Positions 35,060-45,369 of a DNA stretch of 64,000 nucleotides are shown in pieces (the stretch's first letter is position 1; each line of letters starts with the position of its first letter). Source of the DNA: Caulobacter sp. 17J65-9 (lineage in GTDB: Bacteria; Pseudomonadota; Alphaproteobacteria; Caulobacterales; Caulobacteraceae); assembly GCF_010975005.1 (NCBI RefSeq), contig NZ_JAAIVC010000006.1, positions 1 to 64,000 of the forward strand. The letters are read 5' to 3'. Made by a program: the position numbers and the translations under genes. The notes under the pieces are model-generated. The model did not search any database. It was not told the origin of the DNA and worked only from the letters and a program-made list of their open reading frames with translations.

Positions 35060-35974
35060 TCACCCCCACTTCGGCCAGGTCTCGCCGACCACACGGCCCA
35101 CATCGGCCAGCGCCTGATCCCGCGCCTTGGCGTCGGCGGCTTCTGCCCCGGTCAGGTAGGCGGTGATCAGCACCGGCCCGCCGCTGGGCGGCCAGGCGAC
35201 GGCGATGTCGTTGGCGGTGCCCCGCTCGCCGGTGCCGGTCTTGTCGCCGATCGTCCAGGCGCTCGGCAGGCCGGCGCGCAGGCGGCGCCCGCCCGTGGTG
35301 GTCGCCTTCATCCATCCCGTCAGCCGTCCGCGCGACGTCTCCGTCAGGGTCGGGCCCAGCACGATGGCGCCCATCGACTTCAGCATGGCCCGGGGCGAGG
35401 TGGTGTCGCGCGGGTCGCCGGGGCGGCCCATGTTCAGCCCGGGCTCGGTGCGATCCAGCCGGGTGACCTCGTCGCCCAGCGAGCGGGCGAAGGCGGTCAG
35501 GGCCTGCGGGCCGCCGCTGAAGCCCAGCATCAGGTTGGCGGCGGCGTTGTCGCTCTGGCTGACGGCGGCGGCGCACAGCTCCTCGACGCTCATGTGCGCG
35601 CCGACCCGCTCCTTGGTCGCCGGCGACCAGCTGACGATGTCGGACGCCGCCACCGGCACGCGCCGGTCCAGGCGCTCCTCGCCGCGGTCGACCCGGGCCA
35701 GCACCTGCGAGGCCAGCAGGAACTTGAAGGTGCTGCACATCGGGAACAGCTCGTCCCCGCGGTGCGCGAACCGTCGTCCGTTCTGCAGGTCCAGCGCCGC
35801 CACGCCGAGGCGTCCGCCCACGCGGGCCTCGATCTCGGCGATACGCGGGCTAATCAGATCCGGGACCGGGGGCGCCGGCTCGGCCGCCGCGCGGCCTTCC
35901 GCCCTCACGCCGCAGCCGGCCAGGGCCGCCGCACCAAAGCCCAGTCCGGTCAGGATCGCGCGCCGTCCGATCAT
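35060..35974 (-). CDS. Class A beta-lactamase
   Basis: 304 residues. All class A serine beta-lactamase motifs are present: STFK (Ser81/Lys84), SDN (141-143), ExxLN-type EPGLN (Glu177) and KTG (245-247). The N-terminus has a twin-arginine (GRRAILTG) and a lipobox-like ALAGC, so it may be a Tat-exported lipoprotein anchored in the periplasm. It hydrolyses penicillins and possibly cephalosporins. It is divergent from an AmpR-like regulator 99 bases away, the classical inducible arrangement. GGAG is found at a good distance before the ATG. Confidence 0.93.
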   Translation of the reverse strand: MIGRRAILTGLGFGAAALAGCGVRAEGRAAAEPAPPVPDLISPRIAEIEARVGGRLGVAALDLQNGRRFAHRGDELFPMCSTFKFLLASQVLARVDRGEERLDRRVPVAASDIVSWSPATKERVGAHMSVEELCAAAVSQSDNAAANLMLGFSGGPQALTAFARSLGDEVTRLDRTEPGLNMGRPGDPRDTTSPRAMLKSMGAIVLGPTLTETSRGRLTGWMKATTTGGRRLRAGLPSAWTIGDKTGTGERGTANDIAVAWPPSGGPVLITAYLTGAEAADAKARDQALADVGRVVGETWPKWG

Positions 35975-36052
35975 CGAAAACTCCCTCGTCGATGGAAAGA
36001 GCGTGGCCGGACGGGCGCGTGGCGGCAAACGATGATAACTGGGACGAGCCCA

Positions 36053-36063
36053 TAGATTTTCTA
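36053..36063. promoter_or_regulatory. Putative AmpR/LysR operator
   Basis: TAGATTTTCTA, a TAGA/TCTA dyad with a 3-base AT-rich centre in an otherwise GC-rich intergenic region, 10 bases before the regulator's GTG. It resembles LysR-type T-N11-A boxes. Binding is inferred. Confidence 0.5.
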
Positions 36064-36073
36064 AGGCCTGGCC

Positions 36074-36943
36074 GTGACCCGCCCTCACCTGCCGCTTAAC
36101 GCCCTGCGCGCCTTCGAGGCCTCGGCCCGCCACCTCAGCTTCACCCGCGCGGCCATCGAGCTGTGCGTGACCCAGGCGGCGGTCAGCCATCAGGTGAAGG
36201 GACTGGAGGAACGGCTGGGCGCGGCCCTGTTCCGCCGCCTGCCGCGGGGCCTCGCCCTCACTGACGAAGGCCTGGCCCTGCTGCCGACCCTGCGCGACGC
36301 CTTCGACCGCATGGGCGACCTGGTCGCGCGTTTCGAGGCCGGCCAGGTGCGCGAGGTGCTGACCGTGGGCGCGGTCGGCACCTTCGCGGTCGGCTGGCTG
36401 CTGCCGCGCCTGCCGGCCTTCCACGAGGCGCATCCGTTCGTGGACCTGCGCCTGATGACCAACAACAACCGCGTCGACCTGGCGGCCGAGGGGCTGGACT
36501 GCGCCATCCGCTTCGGCGACGGGGCCTGGCACGGCACCGACGCGGCGGAGCTGTTCGACGCGCCGATGACGCCGCTGTGCACGCCCGCCCTGGCCGAGCG
36601 CCTGCGCCAGCCGTCCGACCTGGCCGGGGAAGTCCTGCTCCGCTCCTACCGGGCCGACGACTGGCCCGACTGGTTCGCCGCCGCGAACGTCCCCTGCCCG
36701 CCGGTGCGCGGGCCGGTGTTCGACTCCTCCTGGGTGATGGTCGAGGCCGCCCAGCTCGGGACCGGCGTGGCCCTGGCGCCGCCCGCCATGTTCGAACGCG
36801 ACCTGACCCGCGGCCGGCTGGTGCGCCCGTTCGCGACCGAGGTGTCGACCGGCCGCTACTGGCTGACCTGGCTGAAGTCGCGTGCGCCCTCGCCGGCTAT
36901 GCGCGCCTTCCAGGCCTGGCTGGCGGAGGCGGCCGCCGGCTGA
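36074..36943 (+). CDS. ampR: LysR-family regulator, AmpR-like
   Basis: 289 residues. The N-terminal helix-turn-helix (LPLNALRAFEASARHLSFTRAAIELCVTQAAVSHQVKGLEERLGAALFRR) is close to AmpR of Enterobacterales (LNSLRAFEAAARHLSFTRAAIELNVT). The effector domain follows with CAIRFGDGAWHG and the final RPFATEVSTGRYWLTW. AmpR senses peptidoglycan fragments and activates a divergent beta-lactamase gene, which is exactly the arrangement here. The GTG start was chosen to leave the operator outside the frame. Confidence 0.88.
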   Translation: MTRPHLPLNALRAFEASARHLSFTRAAIELCVTQAAVSHQVKGLEERLGAALFRRLPRGLALTDEGLALLPTLRDAFDRMGDLVARFEAGQVREVLTVGAVGTFAVGWLLPRLPAFHEAHPFVDLRLMTNNNRVDLAAEGLDCAIRFGDGAWHGTDAAELFDAPMTPLCTPALAERLRQPSDLAGEVLLRSYRADDWPDWFAAANVPCPPVRGPVFDSSWVMVEAAQLGTGVALAPPAMFERDLTRGRLVRPFATEVSTGRYWLTWLKSRAPSPAMRAFQAWLAEAAAG

Positions 36944-37032
36944 TCCTGCGACGTCCCGCCGCACCCGCGGACCCGCCATGCGCGCACGGCGTTATCCCTG
37001 CGAGCCGCCCGGCTACCGTACAGGGTCCCCGC

Positions 37033-37377
37033 ATGAGCACCGCCGACGAGTTCCGCGCCCACGCCGAGCACATGGAACGCCTGGCCAGAGGCGCCCGCAC
37101 CGACGCCGAGCGCGAAGTGTTCATGGGCTTCGCCACCACCTGGCGGCAGCTGGCCGACGAATCCGAATACGGCCGTCGCCGCCTGGCCGAGCCGCCGCCG
37201 CGCCCCAGCCGCACCCAGTACCTGACCCACGCGGTGGAGATGGAGGAACGCGCCAAGGCCGCCAAGACCGGCGAGGAACGCGAGCTGTTCCGCGACTTCG
37301 CCGCCCGCTGGCGCCAGCTGGCCGACGAGCTCAGCGCCCACGCCCGCGGCGTGGCGGAGACCCGGCCGCGGCACTAA
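37033..37377 (+). CDS. Internally duplicated small helical protein
   Basis: 114 residues made of two copies of a roughly 38-residue helical unit: EFRAHAEHMERLARGARTDAEREVF-MGFATTWRQLADE and QYLTHAVEMEERAKAAKTGEERELF-RDFAARWRQLADEL, joined by a Pro-rich linker (EPPPRPSRT). Soluble, acidic/basic mixed, no signal peptide. Each unit looks like a helical hairpin, so the whole may form a four-helix bundle. The function is unknown. It ends 7 bases before a repeat element. Confidence 0.75.
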   Translation: MSTADEFRAHAEHMERLARGARTDAEREVFMGFATTWRQLADESEYGRRRLAEPPPRPSRTQYLTHAVEMEERAKAAKTGEERELFRDFAARWRQLADELSAHARGVAETRPRH

Positions 37378-37384
37378 TTTTCAA

Positions 37385-37512
37385 CGTCATCCCGGAAAGC
37401 GCGCAGCGCTTATCCGGGACCCAGCAAGCTCGACCTGAACGCCGCGAAGGTCTGCAATAAGCGTAGCGCTTGCTGGGTCCCGGCTCTCCGCTTCGCTACG
37501 GCCGGGATGACG
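37385..37512. repeat. Palindromic intergenic repeat (CGTCATCCCGG type)
   Basis: The ends CGTCATCCCGG and CCGGGATGACG are perfect inverted repeats, with inner mirrored GGGACCCAGCAAGC and GCTTGCTGGGTCCC blocks. It resembles the CGTCATCCCGG repeats common in Rhizobiales and Caulobacterales. It overlaps the last codons of the following flavoprotein gene. Confidence 0.85.
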
Positions 37513-38719
37513 GGTGTTGGTTGAGCACCGCCTGCGCCGCCCACACGCCCGTCGCAAAGCTCGCCTGCAGAAGGTAGCCGCCGGTCGGGGCCTCCCAGTC
37601 CAGCATCTCGCCCGCCGCATAGACGTTCGCCAAACCGCGCACGGCGAGGTCCTCGTCCACCGCCGACAGGTCGACGCCGCCGGCGCTGGAGATGGCGCGG
37701 TCCAGGCCCTGTACGCCGGTCAGGACGACAGGCGCGGCCTTGATCCGGCGCGCCAGCTCGCTCGGATCGGCCGGCAGCTCGCCCGCCTCGCGCAGCAGGT
37801 TGGCCGCCGCCGGCGACAGGTGCGCCGCCTTGCGCAGGAAGTTCGACATGGACTGGCCGGCGCGCGGACGGGCCAACTGCGCGGCCAGGCGGTCCAGCGG
37901 CAGGTCGGGGCGCAGATCGATCTCCAGCACCGCCCGCCCGTCGCGCTCGACCGCGTCGCGCAGGGTCGACGACAGGGCGTAGATCGCCCCGCCCTCGATC
38001 CCGTAGCGGGCCAGCATGGCCTCGCCCTTCACCGTGCGTCCGCCGAAGGACAGGGCGACGTTCTTCAGCGGCTCGCCGGCGAAGCGGTCCCTGAACATCG
38101 GGCTCCAGGCCACGTCGAAGCCGCTGTTGGCCGGTCGGAACGGCGCAACCGCCACCCCGCGCGCGGCAAGCATCGGCGCCCACGCGCCGTTCGAACCCAG
38201 GCCCGGCCAGCTGGCCCCGCCCAGCGCCAGGATGGTCGCGTCCGGCCGGACCGTCTCGACCTCGCCGGTCTCGGTGCGGAAGCTGAGCGCGCCGTCGGCG
38301 TCCCAGCCCAGCCACTCGCGCCGGGTGCGGATCTCCACGCCCAACCCCGCCAGCCGCGCCAGCCAGGCCCGCAGCAGCGGCGAGGCCTTCAGCGCCTTGG
38401 GAAACACCCGCCCGCTGCTGCCCACGAAGGTGGACTGGCCCAGTCCCTCCGCCCAGGCGACCAGGTCGGCCGGGGCGAACGCCTCCAGCATGGGGCGGAG
38501 CCGTTCGGCCGCGGGACCGTAGCGGCCGACGAAGGCCTCGAACGGCTCGGAGTGAGTGAGGTTCAGCCCGCCGCGGCCGGCCATCAGCAACTTGCGGCCG
38601 GGCGTCGGCATGCGCTCGAACACGGTCACGCGCGCCCCGGCCGCAGCCAGAATCTCGGCCGCGATCAGGCCGGCCGGCCCGGCTCCGATCACGGCGACGG
38701 AAAGCGGGCGATCGCTCAT
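37496..38719 (-). CDS. HI0933-family flavoprotein (TIGR03862 type)
   Basis: 407 residues. The N-terminal FAD Rossmann motif is VAVIGAGPAGLIAAEILA, then the family signature MAGRGGLNLTHS, an ILALGGASWPGLGSNG motif, and the C-terminal FAD loop VYAAGEMLDWEAPTGGYLLQASFATGVWAA. HI0933-like proteins are predicted oxidoreductases of uncertain substrate; BaiN of bile-acid metabolism belongs to the wider family. Its C-terminal stop lies inside the CGTCATCCCGG repeat, so the last few residues are repeat-derived. A second family member is found about 12 kb downstream. Confidence 0.9.
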   Translation of the reverse strand: MSDRPLSVAVIGAGPAGLIAAEILAAAGARVTVFERMPTPGRKLLMAGRGGLNLTHSEPFEAFVGRYGPAAERLRPMLEAFAPADLVAWAEGLGQSTFVGSSGRVFPKALKASPLLRAWLARLAGLGVEIRTRREWLGWDADGALSFRTETGEVETVRPDATILALGGASWPGLGSNGAWAPMLAARGVAVAPFRPANSGFDVAWSPMFRDRFAGEPLKNVALSFGGRTVKGEAMLARYGIEGGAIYALSSTLRDAVERDGRAVLEIDLRPDLPLDRLAAQLARPRAGQSMSNFLRKAAHLSPAAANLLREAGELPADPSELARRIKAAPVVLTGVQGLDRAISSAGGVDLSAVDEDLAVRGLANVYAAGEMLDWEAPTGGYLLQASFATGVWAAQAVLNQHPSSRP

Positions 38720-38812
38720 GCGAGCGCCCTACGCGTCTGGACCCGCCCGCCCGATCGCAGTAGGTGGCGCGACGGTGCGCATGCGCGGACCGAAACCGGT
38801 CTGGAGGCGAAG

Positions 38813-38995
38813 ATGGCGGGGCTGAAGGACAAGCGTGGGTTCATCGACAAGGAACGGCTCGACCTGTCGGAACGCCAGGCCGTCGAATACTGGATGAAAC
38901 GCTGGGGCGTGACCCGCGAGCAGATCACCGCCGCGCACCGCAAGGTCGGCCGCCTGACCAAGGACATCGCCGCCGAGCTGGGCAAGAAGCGCTAG
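38813..38995 (+). CDS. DUF3606 small protein
   Basis: 60 residues: KRGFIDKERLDLSERQAVEYWMKRWGVTREQITAAHRKVGRLTKDIAAELGKK. The pattern Asp/Leu-rich strand, E-x-x-Y-W and L-x-x-A-x-x-x-V-G is the DUF3606 signature. Cytoplasmic, function unknown, often stress-associated in alphaproteobacteria. GGAGG lies eight bases before the ATG. Confidence 0.85.
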   Translation: MAGLKDKRGFIDKERLDLSERQAVEYWMKRWGVTREQITAAHRKVGRLTKDIAAELGKKR

Positions 38996-39047
38996 GCGGC
39001 CATGCAGCGTTGGAGCGGCGATCCGGTCGCCGCCCCGCGCCAGCGGA

Positions 39048-39554
39048 TCAGGCGACGCCCAGGAAGTCCTTCTTGCCGACTTCCACGCCGTTGTGGCGCA
39101 GGATCGCGTAGGCGGTCGTGCAGTGGAAATAGAAGTTCGGCAGCGCCTGCATCAGCAGGTAGGTCTGGCCCTTCACCACGCTGGTCTGGCCGCGGCGCAC
39201 CAGGGTGATGTCGCGATCCTCCGAGCCGTCGACGTCGGCGGCCGGGATGCTCTCGAGGAAGGCGATCGTCTTGGCGATGCGCGCCTTCAGCTCGTCGAAG
39301 CTGGCTTCATTGTCCTCGTAGGCCGGCGGCTCCTGGCCGGCCAGGCGCGCGACGCAGCCCTTGGCGAAGTCGGCGGCGATCTGCACCTGGCGGGTCAGCG
39401 GGAACATGTCGGGGAACAGCCGCGACTGCAGCAGGACCGACGGCTCGATGTTGCGCGCGGCGGCGTGGGCGGCGGCCTTGTCGAGCACGCCGGCGAGGCC
39501 CTTCAGCCCCTGGATGAAGACGGGCGCAGAGGCCTGATGCATGGAAAGGGACAT
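39048..39554 (-). CDS. DUF1993 protein (DinB-like fold)
   Basis: 168 residues. Typical DUF1993 features: SLSMHQASAPVFIQGLKGLAGVLDKAAAHA at the N-terminus, RLFPDMFPLTRQVQIAADFAKG in the second helix, and LPNFYFHCTTAYAILRHNGVEVGKKDFLG at the C-terminus. The family forms DinB-like four-helix bundles of unknown activity. A GGAGC site precedes the ATG. No operon partner is present. Confidence 0.9.
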   Translation of the reverse strand: MSLSMHQASAPVFIQGLKGLAGVLDKAAAHAAARNIEPSVLLQSRLFPDMFPLTRQVQIAADFAKGCVARLAGQEPPAYEDNEASFDELKARIAKTIAFLESIPAADVDGSEDRDITLVRRGQTSVVKGQTYLLMQALPNFYFHCTTAYAILRHNGVEVGKKDFLGVA

Positions 39555-39678
39555 GGGAGCTCCGAAAGTCCGAACGACTCGCCCGGCCGTTCTACAGGGC
39601 GCTCACGCCGCCCGCGACGGTTACCTTTGATCACAAGCTGCGGCGCGGGGGCTCCGCTGGACGTCCGACTGTGTCATT

Positions 39679-40113
39679 ATGAGCAAACCGGCCGAGACGT
39701 CTGGGGCGTCCGCACGGCCGGACAGTGAGGCTGACGTGCCTGAGTGCGCAGTGAAGACGGTGCTCGTCGTCGACGACGAGGCCCTGATCCTCGATCTGAT
39801 CGCCGCCGCCCTTGAGGAGGCCGGCTACCGCGTGCTGCGCGCCGCCCACGGCATCAAGGCCATGGACGTGCTGGCGGCCGAGCGCCCGGACCTGATCGTC
39901 ACCGACTACATGATGCCGTTGATGAACGGCCAGGAGCTGGCCGTCGCGGTCCGCTCCGACCCGCAGCACATCGCCCTGCCGATCATCCTGCTCAGCGGCG
40001 CCCAGGCCTTCCTCGCGCGCGGCCGCCACGACCTGTTCGACGCCGTGTTCGAAAAGCCCTTCGACGTCGAGGAACTGACCGCCGCAGTCGCCGCCCGCAT
40101 CGGCGCCGCCTGA
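39679..40113 (+). CDS. Stand-alone response-regulator receiver protein
   Basis: 144 residues with an N-terminal tail of about 25 residues, then a receiver domain: acidic pair VVDDEAL, phospho-Asp in LIVTDYMMPLMNG, ILLSGA, and EKPFDVEEL with the conserved Lys. No output domain. The tail contains two Cys residues less typical for this family. It is one of many CheY-like single-domain regulators in Caulobacterales; the partner kinase is not in the window. Confidence 0.88.
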   Translation: MSKPAETSGASARPDSEADVPECAVKTVLVVDDEALILDLIAAALEEAGYRVLRAAHGIKAMDVLAAERPDLIVTDYMMPLMNGQELAVAVRSDPQHIALPIILLSGAQAFLARGRHDLFDAVFEKPFDVEELTAAVAARIGAA

Positions 40114-40189
40114 TCCACCTCCGCCGCGAAGCTTAACTGTAGCGCAACGTGCGCGTGTGCTATCAGCGGGCCGCGGGGGACAGTGAATC

Positions 40190-40837
40190 GTGGCGTCGGC
40201 GTCTCAGGTCAGTCAGGGCGGAGTTCAGGGGGACGCGGTCGCGCGGGCCCATGAACAGATGCTCGCCGACAAATCGCTGCAGTTCGACCTGAAAGGGTTC
40301 GAGCCGCCCAAGGTCCCCGACTGGCTGCAGTGGGTGGCCGAGGCCCTGCGCGCGCTCGCGCCCGTGCTGAAGGTGGTGTTCTACGTCGGCCTGGCGGTCG
40401 GGCTCGGCCTGATCCTGTACTTCGTCGGCCGCGAGCTGATCCGCCTGCACTGGGGCGGCCGGGGCAAGGTCCTGGTCCTGAACAAGGGCGAGCCCGCCGT
40501 CGAATGGCGCCCGGACGCCGCCGTGGCGCGCACCCTGCTTGAGGACGCCGACCGGCTGGCCGGCGAGGGCCGGTTCGCGGAAGCCGTGCGCCTGCTGCTG
40601 TTCCGCAGCATCGAAGACATCCAGGGCCGCCGCCCGCATGCGGTGAAGCCGGCCCAGACCACCCGGGACATCGCCGCGCTGGACGCCCTGCCCGCCTCCG
40701 CCCGCCCGGCCTTCGCCAAGATCGGCGAAGCGGTCGAGCGCAGCTTCTTCGGCGGCCGTCCCGTCGACGCCGAGACCTTCGCCGACTGCCGCCAGGCCTA
40801 CGAGGCCTTCGCCCTGCCCGGAGGGTGGAGCGCATGA
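40190..40837 (+). CDS. DUF4129-domain membrane protein
   Basis: 215 residues: an N-terminal amphipathic part, one membrane helix (VLKVVFYVGLAVGLGLILYFVG), then the C-terminal DUF4129 domain (about 110-205, LLEDADRLAGEGRFAEAVRLLLFRSIEDIQGRRP, PAQTTRDIAALDALP). Members accompany MoxR/DUF58 systems and may link the ATPase to the membrane. It opens a six-gene operon; its stop overlaps the next ATG by 4 bases. The GTG start has only a weak Shine-Dalgarno. Confidence 0.85.
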   Translation: MASASQVSQGGVQGDAVARAHEQMLADKSLQFDLKGFEPPKVPDWLQWVAEALRALAPVLKVVFYVGLAVGLGLILYFVGRELIRLHWGGRGKVLVLNKGEPAVEWRPDAAVARTLLEDADRLAGEGRFAEAVRLLLFRSIEDIQGRRPHAVKPAQTTRDIAALDALPASARPAFAKIGEAVERSFFGGRPVDAETFADCRQAYEAFALPGGWSA

Positions 40838-42079
40838 GCGAGGCGGTCGTGAACACGCCGGGCGTCGCGGCCCCCAAATCTTCGGGCCCCCGCGGCGCCT
40901 TCTCGCCGGTCACCGTGCTGTGGCTGGTGCTGGTCGGGGTCTTCAGCCTGTCGGCCCTCGGCGTGCTGTCGGCCTATGCGCCGGACCTGCGCAAGGGCGA
41001 CGACGGCGGCGCGCACGCCCTGTCGACCTCGGCGGTCGGTTACGCCGGAGCGGTGAAGATGCTGCGCCTGCGCGGCGAGCCGGTCGTGGTCAGCCGCGGT
41101 CCGCTCCCCGACGACGCCGAGGGCCTGCTGATCCTCACCCCGACCGAGGCGCACGACGCCAAGGCGCTGGACGAGATCAGCTATGACGGCACCGTGCTGG
41201 TCGTGCTGCCGAAGTGGCGCACCGCGCCGGAACCGCTGCACCGGGGCTGGGTGCGCGCCGTCGAGAAGATCGACCCCGGCGTCCTGACCAAGCGCCTGCT
41301 GAACGGCCTGGCGCCCGCCAGCAAGGTCGAACGCCGCAAGGGCAAGGCCCACCCCCGACTGGGCGAACCCGGCCACGCCCTGGGCGCGCCGCTGGGCGAG
41401 ATCGAGGACCTGCAGACCCTCTCCGGGGCTGGCTGGCAACCGGTGCTGGTGGACGAGACCGGCCGCACCGTGCTGGCCTGGCAGGCGAAGAAGGGCGTCT
41501 ACGTCCTGGCCGATCCCGACCTGCTGAACACCCACGGCCTGCGCGATCTGGCCACCGCCCGCCAGGCGATGTCGATGATCGACTACTTGCGCGACGGCGA
41601 CGGCGGTCCGGTCGTGTTCGACGCCACCCTGCACGGCTTCAAGCGGCCGCGCAGCGTCCTGCGCCTGGCGCTGGAGCCGCCGTTCCTGGGCGTCACCCTG
41701 AGCGCGCTGGCCGTCGCCTTGCTGGTGTCGCTGCAGGCCTTCGCCCGCTTCGGCCCGCTGCGGGTCGCCGGCCGCTCCCTGGCGCTGGGCAAGCAGGCGC
41801 TCGCCGACAACACCGCCGCCCTGGTGCGCATGGCCAAGCGCGAGCACCGCATGGCCGGACCCTATGCGTTGCTGGTCCGCGCCGCCGTGGTGCGCGCGGT
41901 CGGCGCGCCGCGAAACCTGAGCGGCGACGAACTGGACGCCTTCCTCGACCGGCTGAGCAAGCTGGGCGGGGCGACCCACGGCTACACCGAACTGGCGGCC
42001 GAGGCGCGCGCGGCGCGCACGCCGGCCGATCTGATGCGGGTCGCCCGCAAACTGCACCTCTGGAGACTGGAGATGACGC

Positions 42080-42093
<14 letters not shown>
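40834..42093 (+). CDS. DUF4350-domain protein of the MoxR/DUF58 cluster
   Basis: 419 residues: N-terminal membrane helix ([20 protein letters not shown]), a periplasmic domain with a Rossmann-like [13 protein letters not shown] and [16 protein letters not shown] (the DUF4350 pattern), a second membrane helix ([20 protein letters not shown]) and a cytoplasmic tail. DUF4350 proteins sit next to MoxR AAA ATPases. The ATG overlaps the upstream gene by 4 bases, and its end overlaps moxR by 14 bases. Confidence 0.85.
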
Positions 42094-43036
<943 letters not shown>

Positions 43037-43040
43037 TCTC

Positions 43041-44354
43041 GTGATCTACCCCACCCGCCGCGCCGTCATCCTGGCCGCCGTCGGCGCGCCCGCAGCCATG
43101 CTGCTGGGCGTGATGGCGCCTGGCTTCTGGCTGATCGGGCCGGGCTGGATCGCGCTGATGGCGGGCCTGCTGCTGGCCGACGCCGCCCTGTCGGCCCGGC
43201 GCGGGGCGCTGGCCCTGGAGCTGGCTGCGCCCACCAACGTCGGGGTGGGCACGACCGAGCCCCTGCCGGTGGCCGCCCGCTTCGCCAAGGGTCCTGCGCC
43301 TCGGTCGGTGGAGCTGGCGCTGGAAGCCGATCCGCGGCTGGGCGCGCGGCCCGGGCGCCTGACCGCCGAAGTGAACGAGCGCGCAGCCCGCGGCGCGTTC
43401 GAACTGGCCCCCGCCCGTCGCGGCGAGGCGGTCATGCAGAAGCTGTGGGTGCGCTGGCGCGGGCCGCTGGGCCTGGTCTGGAAGCAGACCGCCGAGACCA
43501 TCGACGCCGTCGTGCCGGTCACCCCGGACGTCCAGGGCGTGAAGAACGAGGCCGTGCGCCTGTTCGCCCGCGACGCCATGTTCGGCGTGAAGGTGCAGAT
43601 CGACACCGGCGACGGCGCCGAATTCCACGCGCTTCGCGACTTCCAGACCGGCATGGACCGCCGCGCCGTCGACTGGAAGCAGTCGGCCCGCCACTCGGCC
43701 CTGCTGGCCAAGGAATTCCGCACCGAGCGCAACCACCACATCGTCGTCGCGCTGGATACCGGCCGGCTGATGTGCGAGCCGCTGGCCGGCCTGCCGCGCA
43801 TCGACCGGGCGCTGAACGCTGCCCTGCTGCTGGCCTATGTCAGCCTGCGCATGGGCGACCGCGCCGGCCTGCACGCCTTCGACGCCAAGCCGCGGCTGAC
43901 GACCGGCGCGGTGGCGGGCGTGGGCGCCTTCCCGCTGCTGCAGCGGATGGCCGCCAAGCTCGACTACTCGGCCGAGGAGACCAACTACACCCTGGGCCTC
44001 ACCGCCCTCTCCGGCTCGCTGGAGCGCCGCTCGCTGGTCGTGGTGTTCACCGACTTCGCCGACGCCACCAGCGCCGAGCTGATGATCGAGAACATCGCGC
44101 GGCTGCTGCGCCGGCACCTGGTGCTGTTCGTGGTGCTGCGCGACGAGGAGCTGGAAGCCCTGGCCCGCGCCGAGCCGCACGAGCCGGAGGACGTCTCGCG
44201 CGCCGTCACCGCCGCCGCCCTGCTGCACGAGCGCGACAAGGTGATCGCGCGCCTGCGCCGCATGGGCGTGCACGTCGTCGACGCCCCGGTCGAGCGGGTC
44301 GGGCCGGCGCTGCTGAACGCCTACCTGGACCTGAAGCGCAGGGACCTGCTGTGA
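43041..44354 (+). CDS. DUF58-domain protein
   Basis: 437 residues: two N-terminal membrane helices ([39 protein letters not shown]), a beta-rich region, then the DUF58 signature [37 protein letters not shown] and a vWA-like domain ([20 protein letters not shown]). DUF58 proteins are partners of MoxR. Starts 4 bases after the moxR stop; the DUF58-MoxR pair is the core of many stress or envelope clusters. Confidence 0.92.
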   Translation: MIYPTRRAVILAAVGAPAAMLLGVMAPGFWLIGPGWIALMAGLLLADAALSARRGALALELAAPTNVGVGTTEPLPVAARFAKGPAPRSVELALEADPRLGARPGRLTAEVNERAARGAFELAPARRGEAVMQKLWVRWRGPLGLVWKQTAETIDAVVPVTPDVQGVKNEAVRLFARDAMFGVKVQIDTGDGAEFHALRDFQTGMDRRAVDWKQSARHSALLAKEFRTERNHHIVVALDTGRLMCEPLAGLPRIDRALNAALLLAYVSLRMGDRAGLHAFDAKPRLTTGAVAGVGAFPLLQRMAAKLDYSAEETNYTLGLTALSGSLERRSLVVVFTDFADATSAELMIENIARLLRRHLVLFVVLRDEELEALARAEPHEPEDVSRAVTAAALLHERDKVIARLRRMGVHVVDAPVERVGPALLNAYLDLKRRDLL

Positions 44355-44364
44355 GGAGGACGCC

Positions 44365-45369
44365 GTGGCCGAGCTGCAGCTGAAGAGCTGGCGCTTCCGC
44401 GTCGAGCGCGAGGACGACTGGCGTCGTCTCGAAGCCCTGCTGCGCAAGGCGGAGAGCCAGTCGGCCAGCGCCCTGACCGACGAAGAGATCCTGGCCATGC
44501 CGGTGCTCTACCGCTCGGCCCTGTCCTCGCTGTCGGTGGCCCGCGCCACCTCGCTGGACCGCGGTCTGGTGGAGTACCTCGAGAACCTCTCCACCCGGGC
44601 CTACTTCTTCGTCTACGGCGCACGCTCCACCCTGGGCTCGCGGCTGCAGGGCTTCTTCGCCCGGGACTGGCCGCAGACCATCGCCGGCCTGTGGCGCGAG
44701 ACCCTGGCCTCCTTCGCCCTGTTGGCCATCGGGGTGATCGCCGGCTACGTGCTGACCGGCCAGGACCCGGACTGGTTCTACTCGTTCATCCCGGCCGAGA
44801 TGTCTGGCGGGCGCGATCCGACCGCCTCGACGGAGTCGCTGCGCGCCACCCTGTACGGCGCCGACCACAACGGCCTGTCGGTGTTCGCGACCTTCCTGTT
44901 CACCCACAACGCCCAGGTGGCCCTGCTGGCCTTCGCGCTGGGTTTCGCCTTCTGCCTGCCCTCAGCCCTGCTGGTCGCCTACCAGGGCGCGACGCTGGGC
45001 GCCTTCGTCTGGCTGTTCGTCAATCGCGGCCTGGGCTTCGAGGCGGTCGGCTGGCTGGCCATCCACGGGGTGACCGAGCTGTTCGCCATCGTGCTGGCGG
45101 GCGCCGCCGGCATCCGCATCGGCTGGGCCGTCGCCTTCCCGGGCGAGCGACCGCGGCTGGAAGCGGCGGCCGCGGCCGGCAAGACCGCGGGCGTGGCCAT
45201 GGGCGGCGTGGTGGCCATGCTGTTCGTCGCCGGCATGCTTGAAGGCTTCGGCCGGCAGCTGATCACCCTGGACCTGGCCCGCTACGCCATAGCCGCCGGC
45301 ACGGCGGTAATGTGGGGCCTCTACTTCTACTGGCCGCGTCGCCGGGAGGCGCTCGATGGCGCGCGCTGA
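44365..45369 (+). CDS. SpoIIM-like membrane protein (stage II sporulation M family)
   Basis: 334 residues. A cytoplasmic helical start (WRFRVEREDDWRRLEALLRKAE) is followed by about six membrane helices (TLASFALLAIGVIAGYVLTG, VALLAFALGFAFCLPSALLVAYQGATLGAFVWLFV, WLAIHGVTELFAIVLAGAAGIRIG). The GVTELxAI and G-x-x-G patterns are those of SpoIIM (DUF95). In non-sporulating bacteria it accompanies RDD, MoxR and DUF58 genes. A GAGGAGG ribosome site precedes the GTG. Confidence 0.9.
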   Translation: MAELQLKSWRFRVEREDDWRRLEALLRKAESQSASALTDEEILAMPVLYRSALSSLSVARATSLDRGLVEYLENLSTRAYFFVYGARSTLGSRLQGFFARDWPQTIAGLWRETLASFALLAIGVIAGYVLTGQDPDWFYSFIPAEMSGGRDPTASTESLRATLYGADHNGLSVFATFLFTHNAQVALLAFALGFAFCLPSALLVAYQGATLGAFVWLFVNRGLGFEAVGWLAIHGVTELFAIVLAGAAGIRIGWAVAFPGERPRLEAAAAAGKTAGVAMGGVVAMLFVAGMLEGFGRQLITLDLARYAIAAGTAVMWGLYFYWPRRREALDGAR

